Source: Candidatus Altimarinota bacterium
GTDB taxonomy: Bacteria > Patescibacteriota > Gracilibacteria > BD1-5 > UBA2023
Direction: 5' to 3'
Assembly (NCBI GenBank): GCA_008015855.1
Contig: SSGK01000033.1
Span: forward strand, 1-13,802
Length of the DNA stretch: 13,802 bases
Shown here: in pieces, positions 1-6,915 of the stretch
Numbering within the stretch: position 1 is the stretch's first letter
Layout: every line of letters begins with the position of its first letter
Translations under genes and position numbers: made by a program
The notes under the pieces: generated by a model
The model's database searches: none
Seen by the model: the letters and a program-made list of their open reading frames with translations, nothing else
What the model was told of the DNA's origin: nothing

Positions 1-518
1 ACCTTTGTAAGAGACTTTCCTTCAAGTTCTTTCTTTGCGCCATCAAGAAAACGTGCAAATCCCGAAAGTGGAGACATCATAGAACCAAGAAGCTTTGCAA
101 GGAGAACCTCACGAGAAGGGAGTCCAGCAAGTTTTGTTGTTTCTTCTGCATCCATAATACGTCCATCGAGGTAACCTCCAACGAATGTAATTTTTTCTTC
201 TTTCTTCCATTCCTTTGCATACTTGTTTACAACACCAAGACCAGCAATCTTATCACCCTTTGAGATGATAATTGCAACCTGTCCAGGAAGAGTATTGATA
301 TCAAGATCAACATTGTAAACATTCTTAAATGCAATACAGATGAGGGTCTTTTTAGCAAGCATGAATGTTGTATCATGCGTACGGAGTTCTTTCTTAAGAG
401 CTGATACTTCAGCTACTGAAACCTTCTTATTAGAAGTGAATCCAATACTTGTTGCATCTTTGAGGTGAGCCTCAAGTGTTGCAAGTATCTCAGCTTTCTT
501 AGCTTTACTTACTGCCAT
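1..518 (-). CDS. rplJ: 50S ribosomal protein L10 (3' end outside window)
   Basis: L10 forms the base of the L7/L12 stalk on the large ribosomal subunit and recruits translation GTPases. From ATG at 518 the reverse strand gives 172 codons without a stop. It starts MAVSKAKKAEILATLEAHLK and carries the L10 pattern of a central basic region (AKEWKKEEKITFVGGYLDGR) followed by a segment on leaving out and cutting off the L12-binding helices (LAGLPSREVLLAKLLGSMMS). L10 is usually about 165-175 residues, so only a few codons should be missing. The usual partner rplL is expected just beyond the left edge. None of its 13 visible glycines uses TGA, unlike most other genes here. A long structured leader precedes it. 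No Shine-Dalgarno sequence is visible before the ATG. Confidence 0.95.
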   Translation of the reverse strand, partial: MAVSKAKKAEILATLEAHLKDATSIGFTSNKKVSVAEVSALKKELRTHDTTFMLAKKTLICIAFKNVYNVDLDINTLPGQVAIIISKGDKIAGLGVVNKYAKEWKKEEKITFVGGYLDGRIMDAEETTKLAGLPSREVLLAKLLGSMMSPLSGFARFLDGAKKELEGKSLTK

Positions 519-725
519 ATTTTAATAGGGTAACAAATCTATAAATGCTCTTGTCTTATCTACGATAGACACAAAAAAACGTGCTATCGCACGAACTAAA
601 TATTTTTTTAATTACCTATCCTAATTTGTTTTAGAAGAGGAATATATATTAGTCCATCTCGGTAAGGCTTATTTAAAGAAATATGAATTTATATTTCTCA
701 TGCTTACTGTCTGCGATAGAGCGGT
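519..725 (-). ncRNA. Ribosomal protein L10 leader (autoregulatory mRNA leader)
   Basis: The roughly 200-nt transcribed leader of rplJ shows the hallmarks of the L10 leader family. Reading the reverse strand, the conserved GCAGACAGUAAGC block (715-702) is followed by a hairpin with arms AGAAAUAU/AUAUUUCU, then by CUUACCGAG, whose CUUAC pairs back with GUAAG. A second helix comes from AGA-U-GGA (about 659-653) pairing with UCCUCU (about 641-636). In studied bacteria the L10(L12)4 complex binds such a leader and represses rplJL. Here CUAUCGCA (719-712) is perfectly complementary to UGCGAUAG (591-584). The latter contains the left half of the terminator at 580-593, so the leader's closing helix and the terminator exclude each other. 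Assignment is from recalled family features, not a covariance search. Confidence 0.75.
573..593 (-). terminator. Attenuator terminator in the L10 leader
   Basis: On the reverse strand CGUGC-GAUA-GCACG (593-580) forms a 5-bp GC-rich hairpin with a 4-nt loop, followed directly by seven U (579-573). It lies about 55 nt upstream of the rplJ start, inside the leader, so it can only act as a conditional terminator. Its left arm can instead pair with 712-719. Confidence 0.75.
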
Positions 726-728
726 CAT

Positions 729-755
729 ATTGTATTGAAAAAATATATTTGTCAA
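729..755 (-). promoter_or_regulatory. Promoter of rplJ
   Basis: A perfect TTGACA (755-750) and TACAAT (734-729) face left, separated by 15 nt. Transcription would start near 722, just before the first helix of the L10 leader. An alternative -10 (CAATAT, spacer 17) is a poorer match. Confidence 0.65.
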
Positions 756-769
756 AATTTTTTGCGATA

Positions 770-796
770 TTGATTTTTAAGGAGTATTTTTATACT
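770..796 (+). promoter_or_regulatory. Promoter of the PBP-gmk unit, probably leaderless
   Basis: TTGATT (770-775), 15 nt, then TATACT (791-796). The ATG at 803 lies 6 nt after the -10 box, where transcription should begin, so the mRNA is probably leaderless. The AAGGAG at 779-784 resembles a Shine-Dalgarno sequence but sits between the two promoter boxes and 18 nt from the ATG, so it is unlikely to serve as one. Confidence 0.5.
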
Positions 797-802
797 TTTT
801 GT

Positions 803-2761
803 ATGAAAATTTTGAAAAACAATTCTCCTTTTTTCTATGGGATTTTTACCTTCTTCTGAATTGCTTTAGGGATTTTTATTCTCCCGATAGTAACTGCATT
901 TTTTCAGTGAGTATGATTACCTTGAAGTGTTCTCATGTATGATGCAAAAGGTCAATTAATTGTAGATATTTGAAACGAATATGGGTATTGGAAAACATAT
1001 ACAGGAGGCATGAATATCCCATTAATTCAGTCTATTATCCAGATTGAAGACGGTGAATATTTTTCTCACTGGTGAGTGGATATTCCTTCGAAAATGGCGG
1101 CATTTTATGATAATATCCAATCAAGAAGAATTGTACGTGGATGATCTACTATTACGGAACAATGGATTAAGAATGAATTTTTTCCTTATGCAAAAAGAAC
1201 GTGGCTTCAAAAATGACGAGAGGCAACCCTTGCTTTTCTTATGAGTCTTTACTTCTCAAAAGAAGAAATTCTCTCCAAGTATGTAAATTCTCTCTATCTT
1301 GGAAATCGTATTTATTGAATTCAGGCAGCGAGTGAGGTCTACTTTCATAAAAAAGATATAACACAGCTAACAGAATCAGAAATATCCTTTCTTATAGCGT
1401 TGATTCGATATCCATGAATTCAGTCTTTGCAAGAGAAAAATTTCCAAGAATATCTCAATCGAGTAAAAATTCGACTGTGAGTAACGACCAAAGACACAAC
1501 CACATACTATTTTTCAAGACATAAGGATATTAACCTTGTAAGTCATTTCTCACAAAGGATTACTCATTTAATGAACAAATTTTGTACTCAGAATAATTCT
1601 CACGAAATATGAAATTATTTGCAAAATTGAATCGAAAAATTACACGAACAATGTGATAAAAGGGATAAAATTCTTTTCACTCCTTTGATGTATGATTTAC
1701 AGAAAAAAATTGAATCCTATTGAGTAGGTATTCTTCGCTCCATTCAGGATAAGAATGTGCAATCATTTGCTGCATATGTATTTGCACCAAAAACCCATAA
1801 AATACTTGTTTATATAGGGAATACGAATGATAATTCGATTGATGGTGCACAAATTGATATGATTCAACAGCCACGATCGGTTGGTTCTATTTTGAAGCCA
1901 TTTTTGTATTTATTTGCCCTGGAATCATGAGCAGAAATTGATTCTTTCGTACTTGATGGAGAGAAACAGTATGATAATCTTTCAGGAACGGGTATATTTT
2001 TACCGCAAAATTATAATCTGAAAGAATATGGTCCTATCTCTCTTAAGTATGCTCTTGCAAGTTCATTGAATCTTGCATCGGTTCGGTTAACAGAGTTTTT
2101 ATGACTCGAGAATGTTTATCACTTTTTTGAAAAAATTGGTTTTCGATTTCCAAGGTCAGCAACATATTATGGATATGGATTTGTTCTTGGTGCCCCAGAA
2201 TTAACTTTGGAAGAGGTAGCTCTTGGCTATACTGCACTTACTACTCTGAAAAATAAAACGTATTTTACCCAAGAGAAAAATCGTTTTCTCTTAGCACAGA
2301 TTTTATCAAATCCATACAATAGGAGATATGGATTTTGAGTAAACAGTATTTTAAATAATTCATATTCTATCCCTGTTAAGACTGGAACCAGTACAGATTT
2401 TAGGGATAACTGGGCACTTGGTTATACGAATGATTTCATTTTTTGAGTGTGGGTATGAAATACGAATCGCTCTTCTATGCGCGGTGTTACTTGAGTAACA
2501 GGGGCATGACCTATATGGCATTTTATGGCAGAGGAACTCGGATCATTATTTTATGCTGATAGAGGAGAGGGGTGAGTAGTCGTTCCGGATTGAATAGAAC
2601 AATATTCACACTGTCTTGATAGCCGATGCTTTCGAACGGAATTATCTTTTACAAAAACTGGAAAAAAGGAAAAATCATCTATAATTGAGAATACTTTTTT
2701 TGAACAGGACTTCTTTATTTCTCTCTCTGATGAGGAAAAGAAGCGCTGGAATATTCAATAA
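803..2761 (+). CDS. pbpC: Bifunctional peptidoglycan glycosyltransferase/transpeptidase, PBP1C type
   Basis: A 652-residue class A penicillin-binding protein that polymerises lipid II and cross-links the peptides outside the membrane. A short cytoplasmic start is followed by one membrane segment (about 11-34). The GT51 domain has EDGEYFSHWGVD with catalytic Glu82, GGSTITEQ (113-120) and the KEEILSKYVNSLYLGN helix (153-168). The transpeptidase domain has SILK (Ser362 nucleophile, Lys365), SLN (421-423) and KTGTS from Lys526. The GYWKTY stretch near residue 61 and KTGTSTDFRDNWALGYT resemble PBP1C. The chain ends soon after the transpeptidase domain, without the extra C-terminal domain of enterobacterial PBP1C. 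Many glycines are TGA, and standard-code reading would shatter the gene. gmk starts 11 nt downstream, suggesting one transcript. Confidence 0.92.
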
Positions 2762-2772
2762 CATTATTTTTT

Positions 2773-3333
2773 GTGAATACTGTATTTATTATCTCTTGAC
2801 CTTCTTGAGTAGGAAAAACCACTATTTGGCACTCTGCAGAATCAATGTGTTCTGAATTTGTAGAGAAGATTATTACCACAACAACTCGCTCTATACGAGA
2901 AGGCGAAATTCAGTGAGTTCATTATCATTTTGTTACTCGTGGTGAATTTGAAGATTATATTCATAAGGGAAATCTTATTGAATACGCTCTGGTGCATGGA
3001 AATTATTATTGATCAACTTTCTGAGAACTTGAAAGGATAGTTGAATGATGAAAGTGTCCTTTATATATTATCGATCCACAATGAATGGTACATATTCGTC
3101 CTGTACTGGAAGGGAAATGATATATGGTAAAAAGTATTTTTCTTCTCCCTCCCTCGTTGGATGAGTTAAAAAATCGTCTCTGAGGAAGATGAACCGAATC
3201 AGATGACGCCTTTCAATTGCGCTATGCAAACGCACTTATAGAATTAGAGGATAAAGATTACTATGACTATCAAATAGTAAATGATGATATTGAAGAGACG
3301 ACACAAAAAATCCTCGATATTATTCGAGGATAG
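2773..3333 (+). CDS. gmk: Guanylate kinase
   Basis: It phosphorylates GMP to GDP with ATP in the cytosol, feeding GTP and dGTP synthesis. The 186-residue product is near the family length of about 200. It opens VNTVFIISGPSGVGKTT, a textbook guanylate-kinase P-loop at residues 9-17 in which Gly9 and Gly12 are both TGA codons. TTTTRSIREGEIQGVHYHFV matches the GMP-binding segment (family: TTRxxRxGExxGxDYxFV). IEYALVHGNYYGS matches the next conserved block, and a lid-like LGGRGTES is present. About 11 of 19 glycines are TGA. GTG at 2773 is the only plausible start between the upstream stop codon and the P-loop. The stop codon lies inside the terminator hairpin. Confidence 0.95.
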
Positions 3334-3340
3334 GTTTTTT
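3304..3340. terminator. Bidirectional intrinsic terminator between convergent genes
   Basis: ATCCTCGA (3310-3317) and TCGAGGAT (3324-3331) form a perfect 8-bp stem around the 6-nt loop TATTAT. To the right comes AGG and six T (3335-3340). To the left lies a six-A run (3305-3310) that reads as T on the reverse strand. It can therefore stop gmk transcription rightward and the hypothetical gene leftward. It overlaps the last codons and TAG stop of gmk. Confidence 0.85.
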
Positions 3341-3659
3341 ATTCTTCCGAATGAGTCATTTTGTGGAGTTCTTTATATCGTTCAACAAGGGCTTCAAAAC
3401 GTGGATCATCCTTAAAAAGCTTCTTCCAGTCATGATTTGATCTTCATTCCACTGCATATCGAATACAATCATCGATAAGTTCTTGAAACGATTCCTTCTT
3501 TGCATCCTTTCGTTCATCTTTCGGAAGGAGATGGAGAATTTCTTTTATGGATCGTCCAATAAAAATTTTTCAGAAATCCATAAGAACATGCTCTTTTGTT
3601 CTGTGTCAGAGCAGAGGACTCTTTTTTTCTTTATCGGGATTTTTTGGTTTATCGACCAT
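3339..3659 (-). CDS. Hypothetical charged protein, 106 aa
   Basis: I do not recognise this family. The ORF runs from ATG at 3659 to TAA at 3341-3339, with three in-frame TGA read as glycine (SPLLGHRT, MDFGKIF, AVEGRSN). The start is lysine-rich and hydrophilic (MVDKPKNPDKEKK). The rest is charged and looks helical (DERKDAKKESFQELIDDCIRYAV, truncated here to its features: alternating acidic/basic with Ile, Leu and Phe), with an aromatic, acidic C-terminal third (DWKKLFKDDPRFEALVERYK). There is no signal peptide or membrane segment, so it is probably cytosolic. Support for a real gene is the open frame, a good promoter at 3687-3713 and a matched terminator at its end. It is divergent from the UPF0489 gene, with which it shares the promoter region. 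Confidence 0.7.
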
Positions 3660-3666
3660 GGTATGA

Positions 3667-3694
3667 TTGAAAATGATAATATATTTATTATACT
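3667..3694 (+). promoter_or_regulatory. Promoter of the UPF0489 gene
   Basis: TTGAAA (3667-3672) and TATACT (3689-3694) are separated by 16 nt. The -10 box overlaps the -10 box of the opposing promoter (3687-3692) on the other strand, giving a compact bidirectional promoter. The predicted leader is about 22 nt. Confidence 0.5.
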
Positions 3695-3713
3695 TTACTA
3701 AGTGATTTGTCAA
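3687..3713 (-). promoter_or_regulatory. Promoter of the 106-aa hypothetical gene
   Basis: Consensus TTGACA (3713-3708) and TATAAT (3692-3687) face left with a 15-nt spacer. The predicted start near 3680 leaves a leader of about 20 nt with no Shine-Dalgarno sequence. Confidence 0.65.
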
Positions 3714-3723
3714 TTATTTGTCT

Positions 3724-4446
3724 ATGTTACCCTACCAGTTATCTATATATCTTGAGGAGTGTGTTTGAAATAATGCATTTTCCTATAACGAGAGACTCAA
3801 TAAAAGATTGTATATTCCAGCTTTGATTGATGGTAATTTTAGTGATGTTATTGTAGGGGATAATATTGTTTTCTCTGATAAGGATGATGCGGGAGATTTA
3901 AGAGAATGTGTCGGTTTACGGAATTTTGTTTCTACCACATGGCAAGATACTCCTGTTATTGTTTTTGATAATCATAATCACGCGGCATATTTTTGGTATC
4001 GAGCATGGAAAGAGGGATACATTTCTTTTTGAACAGAGGTGATTCATATCGATGAACACTCTGATTTATGGGAAAATACGAATGATGTAGATATTTTGAA
4101 TGTAAACGATTGGGAGGTAGCTGATTTTGTGAATCAAAAATGCAACGTTTGAAATTATATTGTTCCATTTATTCGAAATGGATTTATAAGAAACTTTTAT
4201 AGAATTGAAGGTGAGTATGATATGGAGAAATATGAGAAATACACAGGCAATAAAGATTCCACATGCATCCTGAATCTTGACCTTGATTTTTTTGCTCCGG
4301 AACTTGATTATATTGATTATCGGTATAAGGTTTCATATATACAGGAAAAGGCAAAACTTGCTGATTTTATTACTGTAGCAACCAGCCCGTTCTTTATGGA
4401 ACAAAAAAGGGCTATTCAAGCCCTCCATGATATATTTATCACTTAA
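3724..4446 (+). CDS. UPF0489 family protein (peptide-arginase-like, ureohydrolase fold)
   Basis: The 240-residue product matches UPF0489 as I remember it: a hydrophobic strand then DNHNHAAYFWYRA (82-94), VIHIDEHSDL (106-115), LNLDLDFF (183-190) and ATSPFF near the end. The histidines, Asp110/His112/Asp114 and Asp186/Asp188 mirror the metal ligands of arginase-type enzymes (HxDxHxD and DxDxxD patterns), so two metal ions are likely. Some members of this family convert arginine to ornithine within ribosomal peptides; others, including eukaryotic homologues, have no assigned activity. No signal peptide is visible, so it is probably cytosolic. Three glycines are TGA (ECVGNN, ISFGTE, CNVGNY). ATG at 3724 is the first in-frame start. 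Its TAA overlaps the stop of the convergent His-rich gene. The substrate is unknown. Confidence 0.75.
4403..4424 (-). terminator. Terminator of the His-rich gene, antisense inside the UPF0489 gene
   Basis: On the reverse strand AGGGCT (4424-4419) pairs with AGCCCT (4413-4408) around a 5-nt loop, followed by a run of T ending near 4403. It reads as a terminator only leftward and lies about 20 nt past the end of the His-rich gene, within the last codons of the opposing gene. Confidence 0.7.
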
Positions 4447-4664
4447 ATATTTATCAGCGTTCATTTATATATCTTGCGTCTTCTGTGACGTTGTTTTATG
4501 GCATGTTCACTATGATCATGAGGAGGATGTTCAATATGTATAACATGATTATGATTTTCAGTCCTTGTTGTGTGTGAATGAAGACTTGTTTCCGCATGAA
4601 CACTACTTATTCCATAGACATAAAACCACACAGCGATATTTATATATACTATTTGTTTTATCAT
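4443..4664 (-). CDS. Small exported histidine-rich protein, 73 aa
   Basis: I recognise no family. Residues 1-24 (MIKQIVYINIAVWFYVYGIS then SVHA) form a convincing signal peptide with a small-x-Ala cleavage site before Glu25 and no lipobox cysteine. The roughly 49-residue mature part has about ten histidines in pairs and near-pairs (HSH, NHNH, IHIEH, HDHSEH). It then turns strongly basic (KQRHRRRKIYK) and ends GTLINI, where the Gly is TGA. The histidine pattern suggests zinc, copper or nickel binding outside the membrane, which is inference from composition only. Support includes an extended -10 promoter, a terminator beyond the stop and the stop-to-stop fit with the UPF0489 gene. Confidence 0.65.
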
Positions 4665-4687
4665 ACCAATACGATTTATATAAATAT

Positions 4688-4715
4688 ATTATAACATATA
4701 TTTATATAATGTAAA
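4688..4715 (-). promoter_or_regulatory. Promoter of the His-rich gene
   Basis: TTTACA (4715-4710), 16 nt, TATAAT (4693-4688), with TG one base before the -10 box (extended -10). ATGTTATA across the -10 equals one half of a proteobacterial Zur box, but the other half does not match, so any operator role is speculative. The predicted leader is about 16 nt. Confidence 0.55.
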
Positions 4716-4803
4716 TATTAATTCTGCCGATACCATGAAAAAATATTTGAAAAAATTTAGTATTTTTTTATTTTAAGCGTCTTATTTTTTTGAATTCATT
4801 CAT

Positions 4804-4989
4804 ATGCGTTTCGCTGCAAAACCTCCAGATGAGCCTGAATGATGAATATGAAGAGTGAAACAAAGTTCCTCTCCTTCATCTCAGAATCATCGACACACAT
4901 ACTGGCCAATGTGACACACTCTGGCCCAGGTTGAATCATTATTGAGAAAGGAAAGAGAAGGAAATAAATGAGGTCCAAAGAAAAAATAG
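4804..4989 (+). CDS. Possible small basic protein, 61 aa (or a structured RNA)
   Basis: With TGA as glycine, ATG at 4804 opens a 61-codon frame closed by TAG. It is Pro/Gly-containing at the start (MRFAAKPPDEPEGGIGRV), Ser/His-rich in the middle and basic at the end (SLLRKEREGNKGGPKKK), with five TGA codons. I recognise no family. A + strand terminator follows 9 nt after the stop, which supports rightward transcription. The same frame upstream holds a 13-codon piece starting at 4735 (MKKYLKKFSIFLF, then TAA), resembling the beginning of a signal peptide, so this could be a broken secreted-protein gene. The region is richer in GC than its surroundings and can fold: CTGGCCA (about 4909) pairs with TGGCCCAG (about 4930). 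A non-coding RNA is therefore a real alternative. No ribosome binding site is seen. Confidence 0.35.
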
Positions 4990-4997
4990 TAATTCTT

Positions 4998-5034
4998 AAA
5001 GCAGTCATTCATATTGATTGCTTTTTTGTTTTTT
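4998..5034 (+). terminator. Intrinsic terminator before smpB
   Basis: AAAGCAGTC (4998-5006) pairs with GATTGCTTT (5016-5024), with one G-U pair, around a 9-nt loop, followed by a T-rich tract to 5034. It has no T run on the reverse strand, so it ends a rightward transcript, namely whatever is transcribed from 4.7-5.0 kb. Confidence 0.7.
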
Positions 5035-5038
5035 CATT

Positions 5039-5065
5039 TTGTATTTCATTCTTTTTTTATACAAT
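5039..5065 (+). promoter_or_regulatory. Promoter of the smpB operon
   Basis: TTGTAT (5039-5044), 15 nt, TACAAT (5060-5065). The smpB ATG at 5075 is only 9 nt after the -10 box, so the message would have almost no leader. Confidence 0.5.
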
Positions 5066-5074
5066 TTTTTTATT

Positions 5075-5539
5075 ATGAAAAAAATAGGAAAGACTATTCT
5101 CATAGAGAATCGTAAGGCACGATTTGATTATGAGGAATTTGATACATTTGAGGCAGGGATTATTCTTGCTGGATCTGAGGTAAAAAGTATACGTTCGGGT
5201 CACTGAAACCTTACAGGATCGTATGTTACGATTCATTCATGACGTCCTATTATTATGGGGCTTCATATTTCAGAGTATGCATTTAACTCAGGGTTGAAGC
5301 TCGATCCAAAGCGCGATCGATTTCTTCTTATGAAAAAGAAGGAGATTATTCGGATACAAACAAAGTTAAAAATAGGCGGATATACTCTTATTCCTATGGA
5401 GATATACTTATTATGAAACCTTATTAAACTTCGAATTATCCTTGCACGCTGAAGAAAGAAACATGAGAAAAAACAAGTACTGAAAGAACGTGACCTTGAT
5501 AGGCAGGCACATAGAGAGATTAGCAGGTATACTTATTAA
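5075..5539 (+). CDS. smpB: SsrA-binding protein SmpB
   Basis: SmpB carries tmRNA into stalled ribosomes for trans-translation. The 154-residue product has the family's ordered blocks: IENRKARFDYEEFDTFEAGI (10-29), LAGSEVKSIRSGHGNLTGSY (31-50), LHISEYAF, LKLDPKRDRFLLMKKKEI, a middle block ending ILARGRKKHEKKQ and the basic DRQAHREISRYTY tail. Conserved glycines in RSGHGNL and LARGRKK are partly TGA. Length agrees with the usual 150-160. Start ATG at 5075 places MKKIGKTILIENRKAR correctly; an upstream in-frame start at 5018 would lie in the preceding terminator. rsmF follows after 6 nt. No ssrA (tmRNA) gene was found in the window. Confidence 0.96.
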
Positions 5540-5545
5540 ATTATT

Positions 5546-6907
5546 ATGATATCAGAAAGGTTTATTGAATACTATCGTGAACATTTTTTCCAAGAAGATG
5601 AAAAGTGACTTCAAGATTTTTTAACTGCTCTTGCATCACCATTACTAAAGTCATTTCGTATTGATGAGACAAAGAAATCAAAGGAATCAGTTCTTGATTC
5701 ACTGAAAAAACAGTGATATCTTCCATATGCGACAAATATACCAAATGTTTTTACATTTGATCGTATTCCTGATTTTAATCCATTTGAACGGAGGCTTGGT
5801 TTTTCTTTAGAACACCTTCTTGGTTATATTTATATTCAAGAATTAGCGGCTGCTCATTCAGTGCATGTTCTCTCTGATTGAAAGGTACATCATGATAATT
5901 TTCTCATTCTCGATATGGCTTCATCTCCTGGATGAAAAACGACTCAGCTTGCTGAACAATATCCAGAGAGTTTTATCATTGCAAATGAGCCAACTCGTGA
6001 ACGTATTCCACAGATTCTTCAGAATCTTGATAGAATGGGGAGCTCAAATATCGCAGTTACATTGTATCCGTGACAATTTTTCTCTAGTACACCAGAAGTA
6101 TTTGATAGGATTCTGCTCGATGCTCCATGTAGTTGAGAAGGGACTGTATTCAAGACCTTTGATGCTGTAAAGAACTGGCATATTAAGAATATTAAAACTA
6201 TTGCACGGCTTCAGGAAAAGCTCATCTCTGCTGCTTGTACTTCACTCAAGGTTGGATGAGAAATGATATATTCTACCTGTACATTAAATTTACTCGAAAA
6301 TGAATGAGTTCTGGAATCTATCGAAAAGAACTTTCCAGGCTGTTTTGAGATTACATTCGAAAAGAAATATTGGCCACATATTGATGGTACATGAGGTTTC
6401 TTTGTTTCGAAAATTAAGAAACTGCAGTCAGTTGTATCAAAGCAAACTTTCCCACCGAAGTCAATTAATTCAGATATCTTTCCTATAGGGAAACAAGATA
6501 TCCAGCATATTGAATGATTTTTTGATACAGAAGATATTTGAGGATATGATTTTTTTCGATATAAGAATAAAATTCTCGCAGTGAGGGGTGGAAAAAATGC
6601 GGAATATGCCCGGAATAATTTCTATTGTATGCGTTTTTGAGAAGAAATAGCAAATATACAGGATGGGGTATATAAATGGACTCATTTTGCTGGAAAAAAA
6701 CTCTATTCATCAAAGATACCAGAATATAAAATCGAGTGATCAGAAGAAGCGCTGGATGAATATCTCCGTTGATGAAATCTCAAAGTAGATACGGTCATTC
6801 GTTGATATGTAAATTTGTACTTTGAAAACGAAAGAATCGGCCTTGATTTTATACAAGATGACGGAACGCTCAGTAATTTATTTCCTCCTCAATGGAGACG
6901 TAAGTAA
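5546..6907 (+). CDS. rsmF: RsmF/Sun-family rRNA (cytosine-C5) methyltransferase
   Basis: A 453-residue SAM-dependent RNA m5C methyltransferase of the NOL1/NOP2/Sun family, presumably acting on 16S rRNA. LGFSLEHLLGYIYIQELAA leads into the SAM-binding loop LDMASSPGGKTTQLAE (122-137). DAPCSGEGT holds Cys195, which in the family assists product release. YSTCTLN holds Cys245, the expected nucleophile. Both glycines needed in PGG and SGEG motifs include TGA codons. The C-terminal third (about 300-453) resembles the extra RNA-binding domains of RsmF/YebU and includes TGA TGA as GG near the end. Length is close to RsmF (about 480), which favours RsmF over the shorter RsmB core, though the exact target cytosine cannot be read from sequence. 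It sits between smpB and rlmE. Confidence 0.88.
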
Positions 6908-6915
6908 TCATTTCT

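Noticed and set aside
803..2761. Interpretation of the PBP region as a pseudogene full of stop codons
   Set aside because: All interruptions are TGA at positions compatible with glycine, with no TAA, TAG or frameshift over 652 codons and all catalytic motifs intact.
4796..5008. Reverse-strand ORF of 70 codons (longer if TGA is glycine) opposite the 61-aa candidate
   Set aside because: The only terminator here works on the + strand, the frame is hydrophobic without any recognisable pattern, and no clear terminator or conserved start supports leftward transcription.
4800..5035. tmRNA, SRP RNA or RNase P RNA next to smpB
   Set aside because: I found none of the diagnostic sequences on either strand: no tRNA-like CCA end, no GGAAG/AGCAG domain IV loop, no GAGGAAAGUCC core.
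5018..5074. Upstream in-frame start for smpB
   Set aside because: It would add a hydrophobic T-rich stretch encoded by a terminator tail and the promoter. SmpB families begin at the MKKIGK-like position at 5075.
5865..6713. Several open frames of 60-100 codons overlapping the rsmF gene on both strands
   Set aside because: They are shadows. The frame with TGA as glycine carries all the methyltransferase motifs continuously.
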